From the IMG/VR virus record IMGVR_UViG_3300044646_001351, positions 1 to 41,651 of that record: a DNA stretch of 41,651 nucleotides. The stretch is one strand, 5' to 3'. Positions 1 through 9,530 of the stretch are shown one piece after another; within the stretch, counting starts at the first letter, position 1; each line of letters opens with the position of its first letter. The notes beneath the pieces were generated by a model. The model made no database searches. It had not been told where the DNA came from and saw only the letters and a list, made by a program, of their open reading frames with translations. The translations under genes and the position numbers were made by a program. The stretch is from a virus.

Positions 1-1425
1 GATGTAACAGTACCATCTAATGTACAATTAAGTATTAGATCTGATAATGGTATTAAAATAGGAAGTGATTTATTATTTAGTATAACAACTTCTTCTAATT
101 CTGCTATGATAAAATCAAGCGGAAAAACAATTGATTTTAGTGTTAATAACACTGCATCTATTGTTCATATGGATGCTACTAAAGTTGGGATAGGCACAAA
201 TAATATAAACCCATCAGAAGTATTAGATGTCTTTGGAAATATAACCACTAGTGGTGCATTGATAACTAATGGTACAAAGGATTCAACTGGGTATGGAATC
301 ATCGTTAATTCTGGTGGAATATTAGTAGCTAACAACTCTACTTTTAGTAAAGATGTAACGATACAAGGTAAATTGTATCTAAGTAATTTGGATAATACTG
401 GTTTACCAGTTAATACAAGTGTAATACTACCATCTGATACAATAAGTTATGATATTGGTTCATCAATCAAAAAATTTAGATATGTATATGCAAATCAATT
501 TATTGGTGATTTGAACGGTAATATTACTGGTACATTAACTGGTGATATAACAGGTAAAGCAGCACAATTAGCAAGTCCTACTAGATTTAGTATGACTGGT
601 GATGTTGTTAATACCAACATTGTTGATTTTGATGGTAGGTCTGGCCCTGCAACATTTAATACTGTTATTTCTCAAGATTTAATAACATCTAAAAGCCGCA
701 TAACTACTTCAATCGATACTGATGATTTTTTAATTTATAGATCATCTGTTGCAAACATTGGTCTTAAAAAAATATCAAAAGCTGCAATATTCTCGAATGT
801 AGCTACAGTACCAATTGGCACAATATTGCCATATGCTGGACAAGCAGCCCCGACTGGATACTTGTTATGTGATGGAAGTGAGGTTTTAATCAGAGATTAT
901 ACAGATTTATATAATTTAATTGGATATACATATAAAGGTGTTGATGCATTAGATGGTGCTGGTACATTTTCATTACCTGATCTACGTGGGCGATTTGCGC
1001 TTGGTCGTGATAATATGGATAATAATACGACGGTACCAAGCAAAGCAGATCCTAACATATTAGTTGATGCAGGAGGTGGTTCCGCCAATAGAGTAACAGA
1101 TTTATCTGCTGATGTTATTGGATATAACTCTGGTTCAGAAAATAAATCATTGGTTTTTAATAATATACCAGATCATAAACATGATTTGAAATCTGATTCA
1201 CCAACTAAATCACAACAGTATTATGCAGTTGGATTGCCTAATGCTGAATATGATGATAGTGACGGTGTAACTCCTGCAAGGGGAATGCCAAATTCTAGTA
1301 CTGGAAATGCATTATCAAATAGTGGTGGTGTATTAACTCCGCCTAATACAAGTTTGGGACAACCGTTTTCAGTGATGAATCCATACTTAACAATTAATTA
1401 TATAATTTTTACTGGTGTACTATAA
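1..1425 (+). CDS. Tail fibre protein with C-terminal collar domain (5' end outside window)
   Basis: The reading frame is open from base 1, so the true start lies beyond the left edge. The first in-window ATG (106) has no ribosome-binding site in front of it. The visible 474 residues are low-complexity and rich in Asn, Ser, Thr and Gly, as in fibrous phage shafts. From about base 808 the sequence matches the phage tail collar domain: VPIGTILPYAG, then PTGYLLCDGS, then LPDLRGRFALGRD. It ends with NPYLTINYIIF, the usual close of collar-domain fibres. The product is a structural fibre on the tail or baseplate, probably involved in host contact. It overlaps the next gene as TAATG, so the two are translationally coupled. 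The collar domain is certain; which fibre this is cannot be decided from the fragment. Confidence 0.85.
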   Translation, partial: DVTVPSNVQLSIRSDNGIKIGSDLLFSITTSSNSAMIKSSGKTIDFSVNNTASIVHMDATKVGIGTNNINPSEVLDVFGNITTSGALITNGTKDSTGYGIIVNSGGILVANNSTFSKDVTIQGKLYLSNLDNTGLPVNTSVILPSDTISYDIGSSIKKFRYVYANQFIGDLNGNITGTLTGDITGKAAQLASPTRFSMTGDVVNTNIVDFDGRSGPATFNTVISQDLITSKSRITTSIDTDDFLIYRSSVANIGLKKISKAAIFSNVATVPIGTILPYAGQAAPTGYLLCDGSEVLIRDYTDLYNLIGYTYKGVDALDGAGTFSLPDLRGRFALGRDNMDNNTTVPSKADPNILVDAGGGSANRVTDLSADVIGYNSGSENKSLVFNNIPDHKHDLKSDSPTKSQQYYAVGLPNAEYDDSDGVTPARGMPNSSTGNALSNSGGVLTPPNTSLGQPFSVMNPYLTINYIIFTGVL

Positions 1426-2978
1426 TGAGCTATATTATAAACAAAACTGATGGATCTAGATTAACAGAAATTGTAGATGGGACTGTTGATCATGCTACTG
1501 ATTTAACACTACTTGGAAAAAACTCCAGCTCGTATGGTGAATTTTTTAATGAAAATTTGGTATATTTATTAGAAAATTTTGCTAATACATCTGCTCCAAA
1601 TAATCCGATTACTGGGCAATTATGGTATGATACAAGTGAAGGGCGATTGAAAATATATGATGGCACGTTGTTTAAAGTAAGCGGTGGAACTATTGTATCA
1701 AATATTGTACCCAGTTCTATATCATCTGGTGATTTATGGGTTGATTCATATAGACAACAATTATACTTCAATGATGGGGTGTCTACTATTTTAGCTGGTC
1801 CGGGCTATTCATATCAACAAGGAATTTCAGGTTGTCAAACTATTGATGTTTTAGATATTAGTAATAATATACATACTATAGTATTAGTATATGTGGGACG
1901 TGTATTGATTGGGTTATTCAGTAAAGACTCATTTGTTCCAAAATCACCAATCGCTGGTTTTACAGGAAATGTAGAAGTAGGATTTAATACAGGTAATTAC
2001 TCAGGGATAAAATTCCATACTAGAGCAACCTCGGCAGATGCATTGGTTAACCCAGCTGATGGCAGTTTGCTAACTGCATCTTCTTTTGTAAATAAGAATG
2101 ATGATAATATCTTTTATGGTATTATGACAATATTAAATAATAAGCCATTAGTATTAGGTCAAAATAGTAGCAATGAGATACAAGTGAGGCCAGATCTGTT
2201 TAGTATAAATTCTAATGCAACAAATCAAGATTTCAAGATTAATATTCTTAACGGTGGTGGTATAAAACCAGCAATAACAATAAATGCTGCATCTGAAAAA
2301 ATTGGGATTTTTAATAATAACCCATCGTCTACATTAGATATTACTGGTGATGTTAAATCATCAGGAAATATAACAACAACTTCAGCACTTAAAATAGGAC
2401 CAGAATCTAATATTACTTTAAACTGGGATAATAGTTCAACTAGTTTACTTTCAGATAAAAGTATTAATGTAACAACTGGTAATGGTTATAAAATTAATGG
2501 AACTAGTGTATTAAATTCAACAACATTGGGGACAACAGTTGTAAGTTCAAGTTTAACTAGTGTTGGTTCATTAGTTTCTCTTCAGGTTGATTCGATAAAT
2601 ATCAATGATTCTACCATTAGTTATGTAAATGAAAGTCAAACAAATGGAGATATAGTATTAACTCCAAAAGGATCTGGTACAGTAAATGTAAGTAGTTCAA
2701 AAATAATTAATGTTGCGTCTGCAACAGCCGGGACTGATGCTGTTAATTTGAATAAATTAAATTCAACAGTTAAAAGTAGACCACTTGGGCTTTCATTAAA
2801 TACTGCAAATCTTAGTAATATAAGTATTGCAACAAATTACTTGTCAATTGTATTCCCATCTTCTGATTATTCTACTAATACATTATGTAGAGTGGTTTGT
2901 AATGAACCGGATAATATATCTATACGATTATTTAAATTAAGTAGTTCCGGTGTATGGGAATTTCAAAATAACTTATAG
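1425..2978 (+). CDS. Tail fibre protein, paralogue 1 (MSYII-type N-terminal domain)
   Basis: This 517-residue virion protein starts on the ATG that overlaps the previous stop as TAATG. Residues 1-100 form a globular N-terminal domain, with MSYIINKTDG, DLTLLGKN and then two W-x-D repeats (GQLWYDTS and GDLWVDS). The next gene begins with the same domain, so the two are tandem paralogues. I know this N-terminal domain from fibres of T4-like marine phages, where it probably attaches the fibre to the baseplate. The remainder is Ser/Thr/Asn-rich beta-type sequence typical of trimeric fibres, including VTLTPKGSGTV-like and LDITGDVKSSG-like turns. The last 90 residues differ from the paralogue and may carry receptor specificity. 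The specific receptor is unknown. Confidence 0.75.
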   Translation: MSYIINKTDGSRLTEIVDGTVDHATDLTLLGKNSSSYGEFFNENLVYLLENFANTSAPNNPITGQLWYDTSEGRLKIYDGTLFKVSGGTIVSNIVPSSISSGDLWVDSYRQQLYFNDGVSTILAGPGYSYQQGISGCQTIDVLDISNNIHTIVLVYVGRVLIGLFSKDSFVPKSPIAGFTGNVEVGFNTGNYSGIKFHTRATSADALVNPADGSLLTASSFVNKNDDNIFYGIMTILNNKPLVLGQNSSNEIQVRPDLFSINSNATNQDFKINILNGGGIKPAITINAASEKIGIFNNNPSSTLDITGDVKSSGNITTTSALKIGPESNITLNWDNSSTSLLSDKSINVTTGNGYKINGTSVLNSTTLGTTVVSSSLTSVGSLVSLQVDSININDSTISYVNESQTNGDIVLTPKGSGTVNVSSSKIINVASATAGTDAVNLNKLNSTVKSRPLGLSLNTANLSNISIATNYLSIVFPSSDYSTNTLCRVVCNEPDNISIRLFKLSSSGVWEFQNNL

Positions 2979-2982
2979 TAAG

Positions 2983-2990
2983 AATAAATA
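2983..2990 (+). promoter_or_regulatory. T4-like late promoter motif AATAAATA
   Basis: The octamer AATAAATA lies 25 bases upstream of the next ATG (3015), between the stop of paralogue 1 and the AAGGAA ribosome-binding site of paralogue 2. T4 late promoters read TATAAATA. The same core occurs before other probable late genes in this window. In AT-rich DNA a single copy is weak evidence; its position in a 36-base gap is what supports it. Confidence 0.4.
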
Positions 2991-3014
2991 TACTATCATA
3001 AGGAATTAAATACG

Positions 3015-4541
3015 ATGTCATATATCATCAATAATACAAATGGGGATCAAATAGCAGTAGTAGCGGATGGGACTATCGATACGACTCTAGATATTAAATT
3101 AATCGGTAAGAATTATGCCGGATATGGTGAAGCACAGAATGAAAATTTTGTATTTTTATTGGAAAATTTTTCACACCCTTATCCACCAGCAAAAGCGGTT
3201 AAAGGTCAAATATGGTTTGACAGTGGAACTAGTAAATTAAAATTCTTTGATAGTTCTAAATGGCGCACAACTGGTGGTGCTGAGATCGGTGATAGTGCAC
3301 CAGCTGGCTTGACAGTTGGTGATATGTGGTTTGATACATCACAAAATCAACTTAATACTTGGGATGGTGAACAATTCGTACTTATAGGGCCACAAGCTGC
3401 TGGTACACAAACCACTGAAATGCTTTCTAAAAATGTTAGAGATGCCTCCCAAGACCATACAAGCCATGCTATTATCCAAGGTATTGTAAATGGAGAAACA
3501 ATATTCATTATTAGTCGTGATTCTGTATTTACATTAGATGACATGCTCAATCCTATTGCTGGTTTCACCAAAATCCAAAAAGGTATTACATTAAGAAATA
3601 CAAATGATGATTTACAACCAGGTCAAACGATCACTGATCATAGATTCTGGGGTACTGCTACTAATGCTGATAGATTGGGTGGTCATCTACCATCAGATTT
3701 TGCATTGTCAAATAATGCATCATTTACTTCACAGGTGCATTTTTCTGAAGCTGGGTTGACTGTTGGTGGAAGTTCACCTGATTATAGATTATGGATTTAT
3801 AATGAAGCACAAACTAGCGGTGGCACACTAATCCCAATCATTCATAATAAAGTTAGTGATCAAATTATTTTTAAAACAACGGTTAATAATTCTACAAAAA
3901 CCCCATTAAAAATAGTTGGGATTGATGTATTACCTGGAGAGGATAATGTATCTACTATCGGAACTTCTACTAATAGATTTAATAAAGTATATGCAACTTT
4001 ATTTAAAGGTACTTCCGATCAAGCGGATGCACTATCGGTTGGCGGAACATATAGAACTGCAAGCATCGATGTTGCTGCTAGTACAATTGTGGCAAGAACC
4101 AGTGTAAATGAAACAATTAATGGTGTTGCAACTACTGCTGGATCAATTAAAGCAACTTATTTTGTAGGTACTGCAACTTCTGCATATTATGCTGATTTGG
4201 CTGAGAAATATTTGGCTGATAGAAATTATGAAGTTGGTACAGTTGTTATGGTTGGTGGTGAAAAAGAAGTTACTGCCTGCCAACCAGGAAATAGAGCATT
4301 GGGTACTATATCAGAAAATCCAGCGTATATGATGAATAGTCATTTGGAAGGTGGTATATATATTGCATTGAAAGGCAGAGTACCAGTCAAAGTATCGGGT
4401 CCAATTACAAAAGGTGACCGATTAGTTGCAGGTGAAAATGGAACTGCGGTCGCAAGCTCATATGCAATTGATATATTTGCTATAGCATTGGAAAGTAGTA
4501 ATGATTCTGGTGTCAAAATAATTGAAGCAGTAATTTTATAA
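3015..4541 (+). CDS. Tail fibre protein, paralogue 2, with intramolecular-chaperone-like C-terminus
   Basis: This 508-residue fibre is preceded by AAGGAATTAAATACG, a good ribosome-binding site. Its first 100 residues repeat the domain of the upstream gene (MSYIINNTNGD, IKLIGKNYAGYGEA, NENFVFLLENF, GQIWFDSG, GDMWFDTS). The middle is repetitive shaft-like sequence. The last 110 residues (YADLAEKY, then VGTVVMVGG, GNRALGTIS and VKVSGPITKGDRLVA) resemble the C-terminal module of many marine phage fibres, related in pattern to peptidase-G2-type auto-cleaving chaperone domains. If so, this part may help trimerisation and then be cut off. That is inferred from pattern only; no catalytic residue is proved. 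It sits between its paralogue and the large adhesin, so it belongs to the host-recognition block. Confidence 0.75.
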   Translation: MSYIINNTNGDQIAVVADGTIDTTLDIKLIGKNYAGYGEAQNENFVFLLENFSHPYPPAKAVKGQIWFDSGTSKLKFFDSSKWRTTGGAEIGDSAPAGLTVGDMWFDTSQNQLNTWDGEQFVLIGPQAAGTQTTEMLSKNVRDASQDHTSHAIIQGIVNGETIFIISRDSVFTLDDMLNPIAGFTKIQKGITLRNTNDDLQPGQTITDHRFWGTATNADRLGGHLPSDFALSNNASFTSQVHFSEAGLTVGGSSPDYRLWIYNEAQTSGGTLIPIIHNKVSDQIIFKTTVNNSTKTPLKIVGIDVLPGEDNVSTIGTSTNRFNKVYATLFKGTSDQADALSVGGTYRTASIDVAASTIVARTSVNETINGVATTAGSIKATYFVGTATSAYYADLAEKYLADRNYEVGTVVMVGGEKEVTACQPGNRALGTISENPAYMMNSHLEGGIYIALKGRVPVKVSGPITKGDRLVAGENGTAVASSYAIDIFAIALESSNDSGVKIIEAVIL

Positions 4542-4550
4542 AGGAAATTT

Positions 4551-7493
4551 ATGTCAGAACAATATAAATTAATTAAAAGTATTCATTATAATGATATACA
4601 GTCAAAAATTTCTAATGTATTAGGAGTTGGGTCTAATGATTATGGATATGGACAGACTGTTCTTAGCTCGCAAATATCATTAGGGGCTAAAATATCTAGC
4701 AATCAATGGTCAAATTTGAGAACAGATATTTTAAAAGCTAAAATTCACCAAACTGGCGCAACTGAAACTGAAGTATTAACAAACCCAACGGTAGATACTA
4801 TAATCACTGATGCCGATAGACAATCATATTTAGATATGGCTACATCATGTGAAACTAACAGGTATATAATACCACCATTAAATCAGGCAACACAAGATAT
4901 ATTGGTTACTGGTACAAACCTTACATCATGGAATTCAACCCTAACTCACACTGTAACAATAACATTTACAAATGCGGCAGAAATGCGATATTTCTTCAAT
5001 TCTGGAAGTTGTATTGATATATCTGCAAGTAGAACCAATGGTTCAACAACGGCGAAAAATACTTCATGGACTTCTTTGCTCTCAGCGGTTGGTACAATAC
5101 GAATTGGAATGTATAATTCGTATCAGATTACTGGTTCAACCCCTGTTTTAACGTCTGTGATAGGAGCTAGTGAGTTAACTACTACCGATTCTTTGATATT
5201 TACTAAATCTCCGTCGGAAGGATTAACAAGCAATTCATATAACATTAGAGCTAAAATATCCACAACATCAAGTACAACGATTATATTAACAATTTCTTTT
5301 ATTGACGCGGACGGTACTGGAACTAGTGATATTAATGTTGATGGTACGTTGGTATCACTAGTAAAAACATATAGAGCGAGTGGTAATTACGTAACAGTAG
5401 CTGGTCCATCAGCGACTGGCACGTTCAGTGGTGGTGAAGTTGTATCAGTATATGCTATTGGTATAAATTCAACAAATGTAAATGAAGGCAGTTCATTTGA
5501 CATAACTATTTCAGGACAAGCAGTCCCACCATTAGAAACTACATACTATTTAACAACACTAACAACTACCGGTACAGTAGATTCTACCGATTTCGGCACC
5601 GGTGATTATTTCAATAGTACCCCTATTACAGTATCATTGATAACAAGTGAAAACTTAGATAAAAATTTTATATATGCCGATACTAGTATAGTTAGAGCAG
5701 ATTTAAGATCAGAAGGAGTTGAAAAATTTAAACTTGAATTGAGAAGAGGTTCATCGCCTGGAACGTTAGTTGCAACCAGTCCAGAAATAATGGTTAACGA
5801 TACTTCCATAACATCTGAATCATTTTCTATCTCTGCGGATAAATCAAGTGTTGATGAGGGTGGAATTGTTACATTTACTATTAGTGGAAACGCGGTGCTA
5901 TCATCTAACACAACCTATTATCTAACAACCAGTGGTACGGTTATATCTGCAGATTTTACAAATGGGTATTATAATAATAACCCAATCATCGTTTCATTAG
6001 TGACTGATACATATGGTGATAAGTATTTTACTAAGATTATTACTGCAACTTTATCATTAGATCAACTCTCGGAAGGGTCAGAGAATTTCAAACTTCAGCT
6101 ACGGGCTACTTCAAATGGTTCAGCAATTGCTGAAAGTGACTCAATTACAGTTAATGATACTTCTATCACTATTCCAGTAGTAACAGTTCCGACAACCACC
6201 TATGTATTAGACTTTACAGCATTTAGTATTTCAGATGGGGTTGCTAATAATGGATGGTATATGGAATTTTGGAAAGATACTGCACCAACTAATAAGGGAA
6301 GATATCCGGTGTCAGCTGGTGCAAAATTATACTTAAATTCTTCTGGTGGATATTCTTCTACTACTGGCTATGGAGATATATCATTCTACCCAAAATCAGG
6401 GGCTCACACTCTTAAATTTATATTTGATAATGGAACCACCGTGACTAAAAATGTTACTGTGAACTATAAAGATATTACGATTACCGGGGAGAATACCGGA
6501 GTAGTAGGCACCACTCAATCAGTATTAGTTGCCAATGGCCCTATCAACGGAACATATTACGTTACTGATCAATATAATAATACTACTGCTACTCTTACAT
6601 TAGATCAGTATGGCAGCCATACCAATACTTTCATACCTACGACACCAGGGACATTTATATATACATTTCATTTTAGTGATAGCAGAACTGCTACAAAAAC
6701 TATAACTTATAGTGTAACGCCATATTCAAATACTTGGACCAACGATGACAATTGGACTGTTCCAGCATATGTATACGCAATTAATGTAACAGTTAATGGC
6801 GCTGGTGGTGGTGGTGGTGGTGCTGATAGCTATGCCGGGCTTGCTGGGCGCGGTGGAAATGTCGTATCAGGTACAGGATATCCAGTTAACCCAGGTGACA
6901 TAATATCCATTATTATTGGTGCTGGTGGTAATCATGGTGTTAGTGACGTACGAGACACGGGTTCAGCCGCTGGTGGGTATTCTTCACTTGGGTCTGGCGG
7001 CAACAGCGGCAATGGTGGTGCTGATGGTACTTCTGGATCAGGAGGCGGTGGCGGCGGTGCATCCGGTATAACTGTAAATGGTATCGTTGTTATAGTAGCA
7101 GGTGGCGGAGGTGGCGGAGGCGGTGGTGGTGGTAATTACAGCACCCCGCAATACGGCGGCGGTTATTCTGGTATTGGATCAACTGGTGGTGGTGGAGTTC
7201 GATTATTAGGCGGACCTAAAGGCCATGGTGATGACGGCGGTGGCGGCGGTGGCGGCGGTGGCGGGTATTTTGACGGTACCACTGTTGGCGGTGGAGCGGG
7301 TGGCGGCGTTATTCGAGCTGGTTATTTGACAAATGGGACAAGTGGTGTCGGAAGTGATACATACGGGGCATATGGATTAAATGGATTAAACTTAGTTCCA
7401 TCCAACTTTAGTGCAACAACCGCTGGCGCTGGTAATGGCGGTGATTCATTAACTACAGGTGGTAACGGGTCAGTCACAATAAGTTATCCATGA
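4551..7493 (+). CDS. Large glycine-rich adhesin with Calx-beta-like repeats
   Basis: This 980-residue virion protein has a good ribosome-binding site (AAGGAAATTT before ATG). Residues 1-70 are a head domain containing VLGVGSNDYGYGQ, probably the attachment end. Around residues 305-540 there are two Calx-beta-like repeats, each beginning V-(N/D)-E-G and ending E-(K/N)-F-K-L-(E/Q)-L-R with VNDTSIT after it. Ig-like segments follow to about residue 730. From there to the end the protein is a glycine-rich domain opening with NWTVPAYVYAINVTVNGAGG and holding two runs of eleven glycines. Glycine-rich motifs of this kind form the tip of T-even gp38-type adhesins, so this is the best candidate for the receptor-binding protein. 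The gly-rich DNA uses GGT and GGC triplets in tandem, which could change length. The receptor is unknown. Confidence 0.75.
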   Translation: MSEQYKLIKSIHYNDIQSKISNVLGVGSNDYGYGQTVLSSQISLGAKISSNQWSNLRTDILKAKIHQTGATETEVLTNPTVDTIITDADRQSYLDMATSCETNRYIIPPLNQATQDILVTGTNLTSWNSTLTHTVTITFTNAAEMRYFFNSGSCIDISASRTNGSTTAKNTSWTSLLSAVGTIRIGMYNSYQITGSTPVLTSVIGASELTTTDSLIFTKSPSEGLTSNSYNIRAKISTTSSTTIILTISFIDADGTGTSDINVDGTLVSLVKTYRASGNYVTVAGPSATGTFSGGEVVSVYAIGINSTNVNEGSSFDITISGQAVPPLETTYYLTTLTTTGTVDSTDFGTGDYFNSTPITVSLITSENLDKNFIYADTSIVRADLRSEGVEKFKLELRRGSSPGTLVATSPEIMVNDTSITSESFSISADKSSVDEGGIVTFTISGNAVLSSNTTYYLTTSGTVISADFTNGYYNNNPIIVSLVTDTYGDKYFTKIITATLSLDQLSEGSENFKLQLRATSNGSAIAESDSITVNDTSITIPVVTVPTTTYVLDFTAFSISDGVANNGWYMEFWKDTAPTNKGRYPVSAGAKLYLNSSGGYSSTTGYGDISFYPKSGAHTLKFIFDNGTTVTKNVTVNYKDITITGENTGVVGTTQSVLVANGPINGTYYVTDQYNNTTATLTLDQYGSHTNTFIPTTPGTFIYTFHFSDSRTATKTITYSVTPYSNTWTNDDNWTVPAYVYAINVTVNGAGGGGGGADSYAGLAGRGGNVVSGTGYPVNPGDIISIIIGAGGNHGVSDVRDTGSAAGGYSSLGSGGNSGNGGADGTSGSGGGGGGASGITVNGIVVIVAGGGGGGGGGGGNYSTPQYGGGYSGIGSTGGGGVRLLGGPKGHGDDGGGGGGGGGGYFDGTTVGGGAGGGVIRAGYLTNGTSGVGSDTYGAYGLNGLNLVPSNFSATTAGAGNGGDSLTTGGNGSVTISYP

Positions 7494-7495
7494 TA

Positions 7496-7527
7496 AAAAA
7501 TGCTTGGATATAACCCCAAGCATTTTT
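7496..7527. terminator. Bidirectional terminator between adhesin gene and thyX
   Basis: Perfect 12-base arms AAAAATGCTTGG and CCAAGCATTTTT enclose an eight-base loop, giving A/U tracts on both sides. It lies between the stop of the + strand adhesin gene and the stop of the - strand thyX, so it can end transcription from both directions. Confidence 0.9.
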
Positions 7528-7532
7528 ATAAA

Positions 7533-8285
7533 TTACATAAAAAACCAACATAATCTTTTAAACCAGTTAGAGCCCACTGGTTTAATCTTAATTATCTCTG
7601 GTTTTTTATACACATAAGATTCAGCTAATGGGAAAATTCTAGAAATTGCTTTTGCACATTCTAATGCTAATTCTCTATGTTCTTTTTGAGTTGATTCTTC
7701 TGTACGAACCTCGATGAAATGAATCCAACTTCTAATAGTGCCATTTACATACAATCTACTTTCTGTCAATCCTTCTGGAAGGACTGCTCTTGCTTGTTCT
7801 TTTGCAATGCCATTACGGATTGCCCAGTTATATGATTCTCTAGCAGTTCTAATAACTTCTTGTTGTTTTTCTTCCCAAATTCGTGATAATTCTCTATGTT
7901 CTGGATCGGAAAAATCTAGTACAATTGAGTTTTGTCTATTTTTAGTATCTTGAAATCTAGCTTCCCGAGTGACAAAGTTCAAATCTTTAGTTGGATCTGC
8001 GTATCGTTGACTGAATTCTTGGAAACTGAAACTTCTATGACGTAATAATTGACGAGCAATATCTCTAGTAGTTTCTACTTCGATACAAGCACTTACCATT
8101 TCTAATGGGCTAAAATGCTTATGTTTAATTAAATAATTAATTAATTTATCACTTGTATCAGTATTATACTGATTGGAAGGATTTGATACTCTTGCACAAA
8201 ATGCAATTAAGTCTTGTGCATCTTCTATTCCTAATTCAGCAAACTCTTCAGTTGGTTGTGAATAGGATACTAATTTAACTGTCAT
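7533..8285 (-). CDS. thyX: Flavin-dependent thymidylate synthase ThyX
   Basis: At 250 residues it is the usual ThyX length. It converts dUMP to dTMP using FAD, NADPH and methylene-tetrahydrofolate, supplying thymidylate for phage DNA synthesis. Residues 82-95 read RHRSFSFQEFSQRY, the ThyX signature RHR-x-x-S-x-Q-x-x-S-x-R-Y. The upstream HFSPLE and the later LPEGL and RSWIHFIEVR segments are also typical of the family. The start codon overlaps the stop of the gene before it as ATGA. It is the last gene of a five-gene run (9497 to 7533) in which every junction overlaps by one to four bases, so its translation is coupled. The C-terminus ends in a Trp/Phe-rich tail that I cannot assign. Confidence 0.96.
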   Translation of the reverse strand: MTVKLVSYSQPTEEFAELGIEDAQDLIAFCARVSNPSNQYNTDTSDKLINYLIKHKHFSPLEMVSACIEVETTRDIARQLLRHRSFSFQEFSQRYADPTKDLNFVTREARFQDTKNRQNSIVLDFSDPEHRELSRIWEEKQQEVIRTARESYNWAIRNGIAKEQARAVLPEGLTESRLYVNGTIRSWIHFIEVRTEESTQKEHRELALECAKAISRIFPLAESYVYKKPEIIKIKPVGSNWFKRLCWFFM

Positions 8286-8599
8286 AGTTTAATTCTCTTT
8301 AACATCCGTTTAATAGATTTTTCAACGTCTTTTCTAACTTTATCAGTATCGATTTTCACATCAACTTCATTGATATGCTCTTTATATGATTTAAGAATTT
8401 CATTTAGTCCATCTTGGAATTCTTTAAGTTTTTTACGTTTATTACCTGGTTCTACATCTATTTCCCATGATTTCCCATCCTTGAAATTTATAAGCACTGT
8501 TTTGATGTAATGAACGGGTAACACATTTAGTGTTACCTCGTCAAATACTTCAGGCCAAACATCAATGGTTTCATCGGGAAGTGTTTTCCCGTTTCTCAT
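8282..8599 (-). CDS. Conserved phage hypothetical protein upstream of thyX
   Basis: This 105-residue protein has no recognised domain. The N-terminal half looks like mixed beta structure (IDVWPEVFDEVTL, then VLINFKDGKSWEIDV). The C-terminal 45 residues are charged and probably helical (a long stretch with Lys, Glu and Asp) and end in the basic KRMLKRIKL. It begins on a TAATG overlap with the upstream gene and ends on an ATGA overlap with thyX, so it is co-expressed with both. Small soluble proteins like this flank thyX in related marine phages as I recall them, but no function is known. A DNA- or RNA-binding role is possible from the basic tail and nothing more. Confidence 0.75.
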   Translation of the reverse strand: MRNGKTLPDETIDVWPEVFDEVTLNVLPVHYIKTVLINFKDGKSWEIDVEPGNKRKKLKEFQDGLNEILKSYKEHINEVDVKIDTDKVRKDVEKSIKRMLKRIKL

Positions 8600-9261
8600 T
8601 AATCTTTCACTTTTGTAGATTTTTTAGCAGTTGGAACCAAGTCTTCAGCCATTCTTCTAAATTGAGCCGCCTCTTTTGCTAATTTATCAGCTTGTGATCG
8701 ATAATGTTTAGCTGCACCAACTGGATCTGTTGATGGATCGATTGTTGGTTGGACTACTTGCTGAACTACTTCACCTTCATTAATACTAGCTGATGTAGTT
8801 CTAGAAAAATCTTCACCAATTGAAGGTTCTCCTAAATCCTTTACTTTAGCTACTTCTTTAACTTCTGCATCGGCTGGTTTAATAGATAATTCATCTACCG
8901 GAATCCCACGACTATCAGCAATGATTTGGTTAAGTTCTGCTAAAACAATAGAGGTTGAATTGGTTGGAACGACTTCAACTTGATCTGTTGGAATCTTGAC
9001 CAATCTTCCTTGTGCATGTAATGCTGGAAGCATACGACTGCCATCAGGAAATTGAGTACGATCTAATGCTTCAGCGAATTCATGAGAAGTTTGGCCAGCG
9101 TTACTTTCGACTAAATTAATTAGTGCATCGTGATAACTATCTGGTAAATTTTCTGTTGGAACTACTAATGCGCTATATGCATCTCCTGGTAGAGTCCGAT
9201 ACGCGATTAAGCATTTTTTACCAGTAGCGATTACTCTGCCTACGTGTTTTAATTCAGCCAT
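8599..9261 (-). CDS. Conserved phage hypothetical protein, soluble, 220 residues
   Basis: The N-terminal 85 residues (KHVGRVIATGKKCLIAYRTLPG, in two parts VGRVIATGKK and CLIAYRTLPG, then LPDSYHDAL) look like a compact beta-rich domain that I recall in related phages without a function. The middle is low complexity. Residues 170-210 form a predicted helix (GAAKHYRSQADKLAKEAAQF) ending in a Lys-rich tail. The ATG overlaps the preceding stop as TAATG, and its own stop overlaps the next start the same way, placing it in the thyX operon. No catalytic motif or membrane segment is visible. Confidence 0.75.
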   Translation of the reverse strand: MAELKHVGRVIATGKKCLIAYRTLPGDAYSALVVPTENLPDSYHDALINLVESNAGQTSHEFAEALDRTQFPDGSRMLPALHAQGRLVKIPTDQVEVVPTNSTSIVLAELNQIIADSRGIPVDELSIKPADAEVKEVAKVKDLGEPSIGEDFSRTTSASINEGEVVQQVVQPTIDPSTDPVGAAKHYRSQADKLAKEAAQFRRMAEDLVPTAKKSTKVKD

Positions 9262-9497
9262 TATTGTGCACCAGTTGCTTCTGCTTGTTTAGCTACTTGC
9301 TCTAAAAAGGTAGAAAGTTTGGTGTATGTTTGGCCAACTGCTGCATATTCAGCAGGTTTAAAAACGCCACGAGAACTAGCAATATCGATAATTACTTTCA
9401 ATGAGTTTAGATCATTAATTGTAAGTTCAGCAGGTGCTTGTTCGGCTGTTGCTACGTCTTCTTGTGTGTTTTCGGTTGTGTTTTCTACGTCTGACAT
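9261..9497 (-). CDS. Small acidic conserved phage protein
   Basis: A 78-residue acidic protein with a strong ribosome-binding site (AAGGAG, six bases before ATG). The first 25 residues are a Glu/Thr/Ala-rich disordered tail. The rest (LTINDLNSLKVIIDIASSRG, then FKPAEYAAVG and a helix to the end) looks like a small helical domain. It is the first gene of the run to thyX and is preceded by a consensus promoter at 9606-9634. Function unknown. Confidence 0.75.
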   Translation of the reverse strand: MSDVENTTENTQEDVATAEQAPAELTINDLNSLKVIIDIASSRGVFKPAEYAAVGQTYTKLSTFLEQVAKQAEATGAQ

Positions 9498-9530
9498 GTT
9501 ATCTCCTTATAACGTTATTTTATATATTAC

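Noticed and set aside
6740-7493. Collagen-like repeat in the adhesin
   Set aside because: The Gly residues come in runs and not as G-X-Y triplets, so a gp38-type glycine-rich domain fits better.
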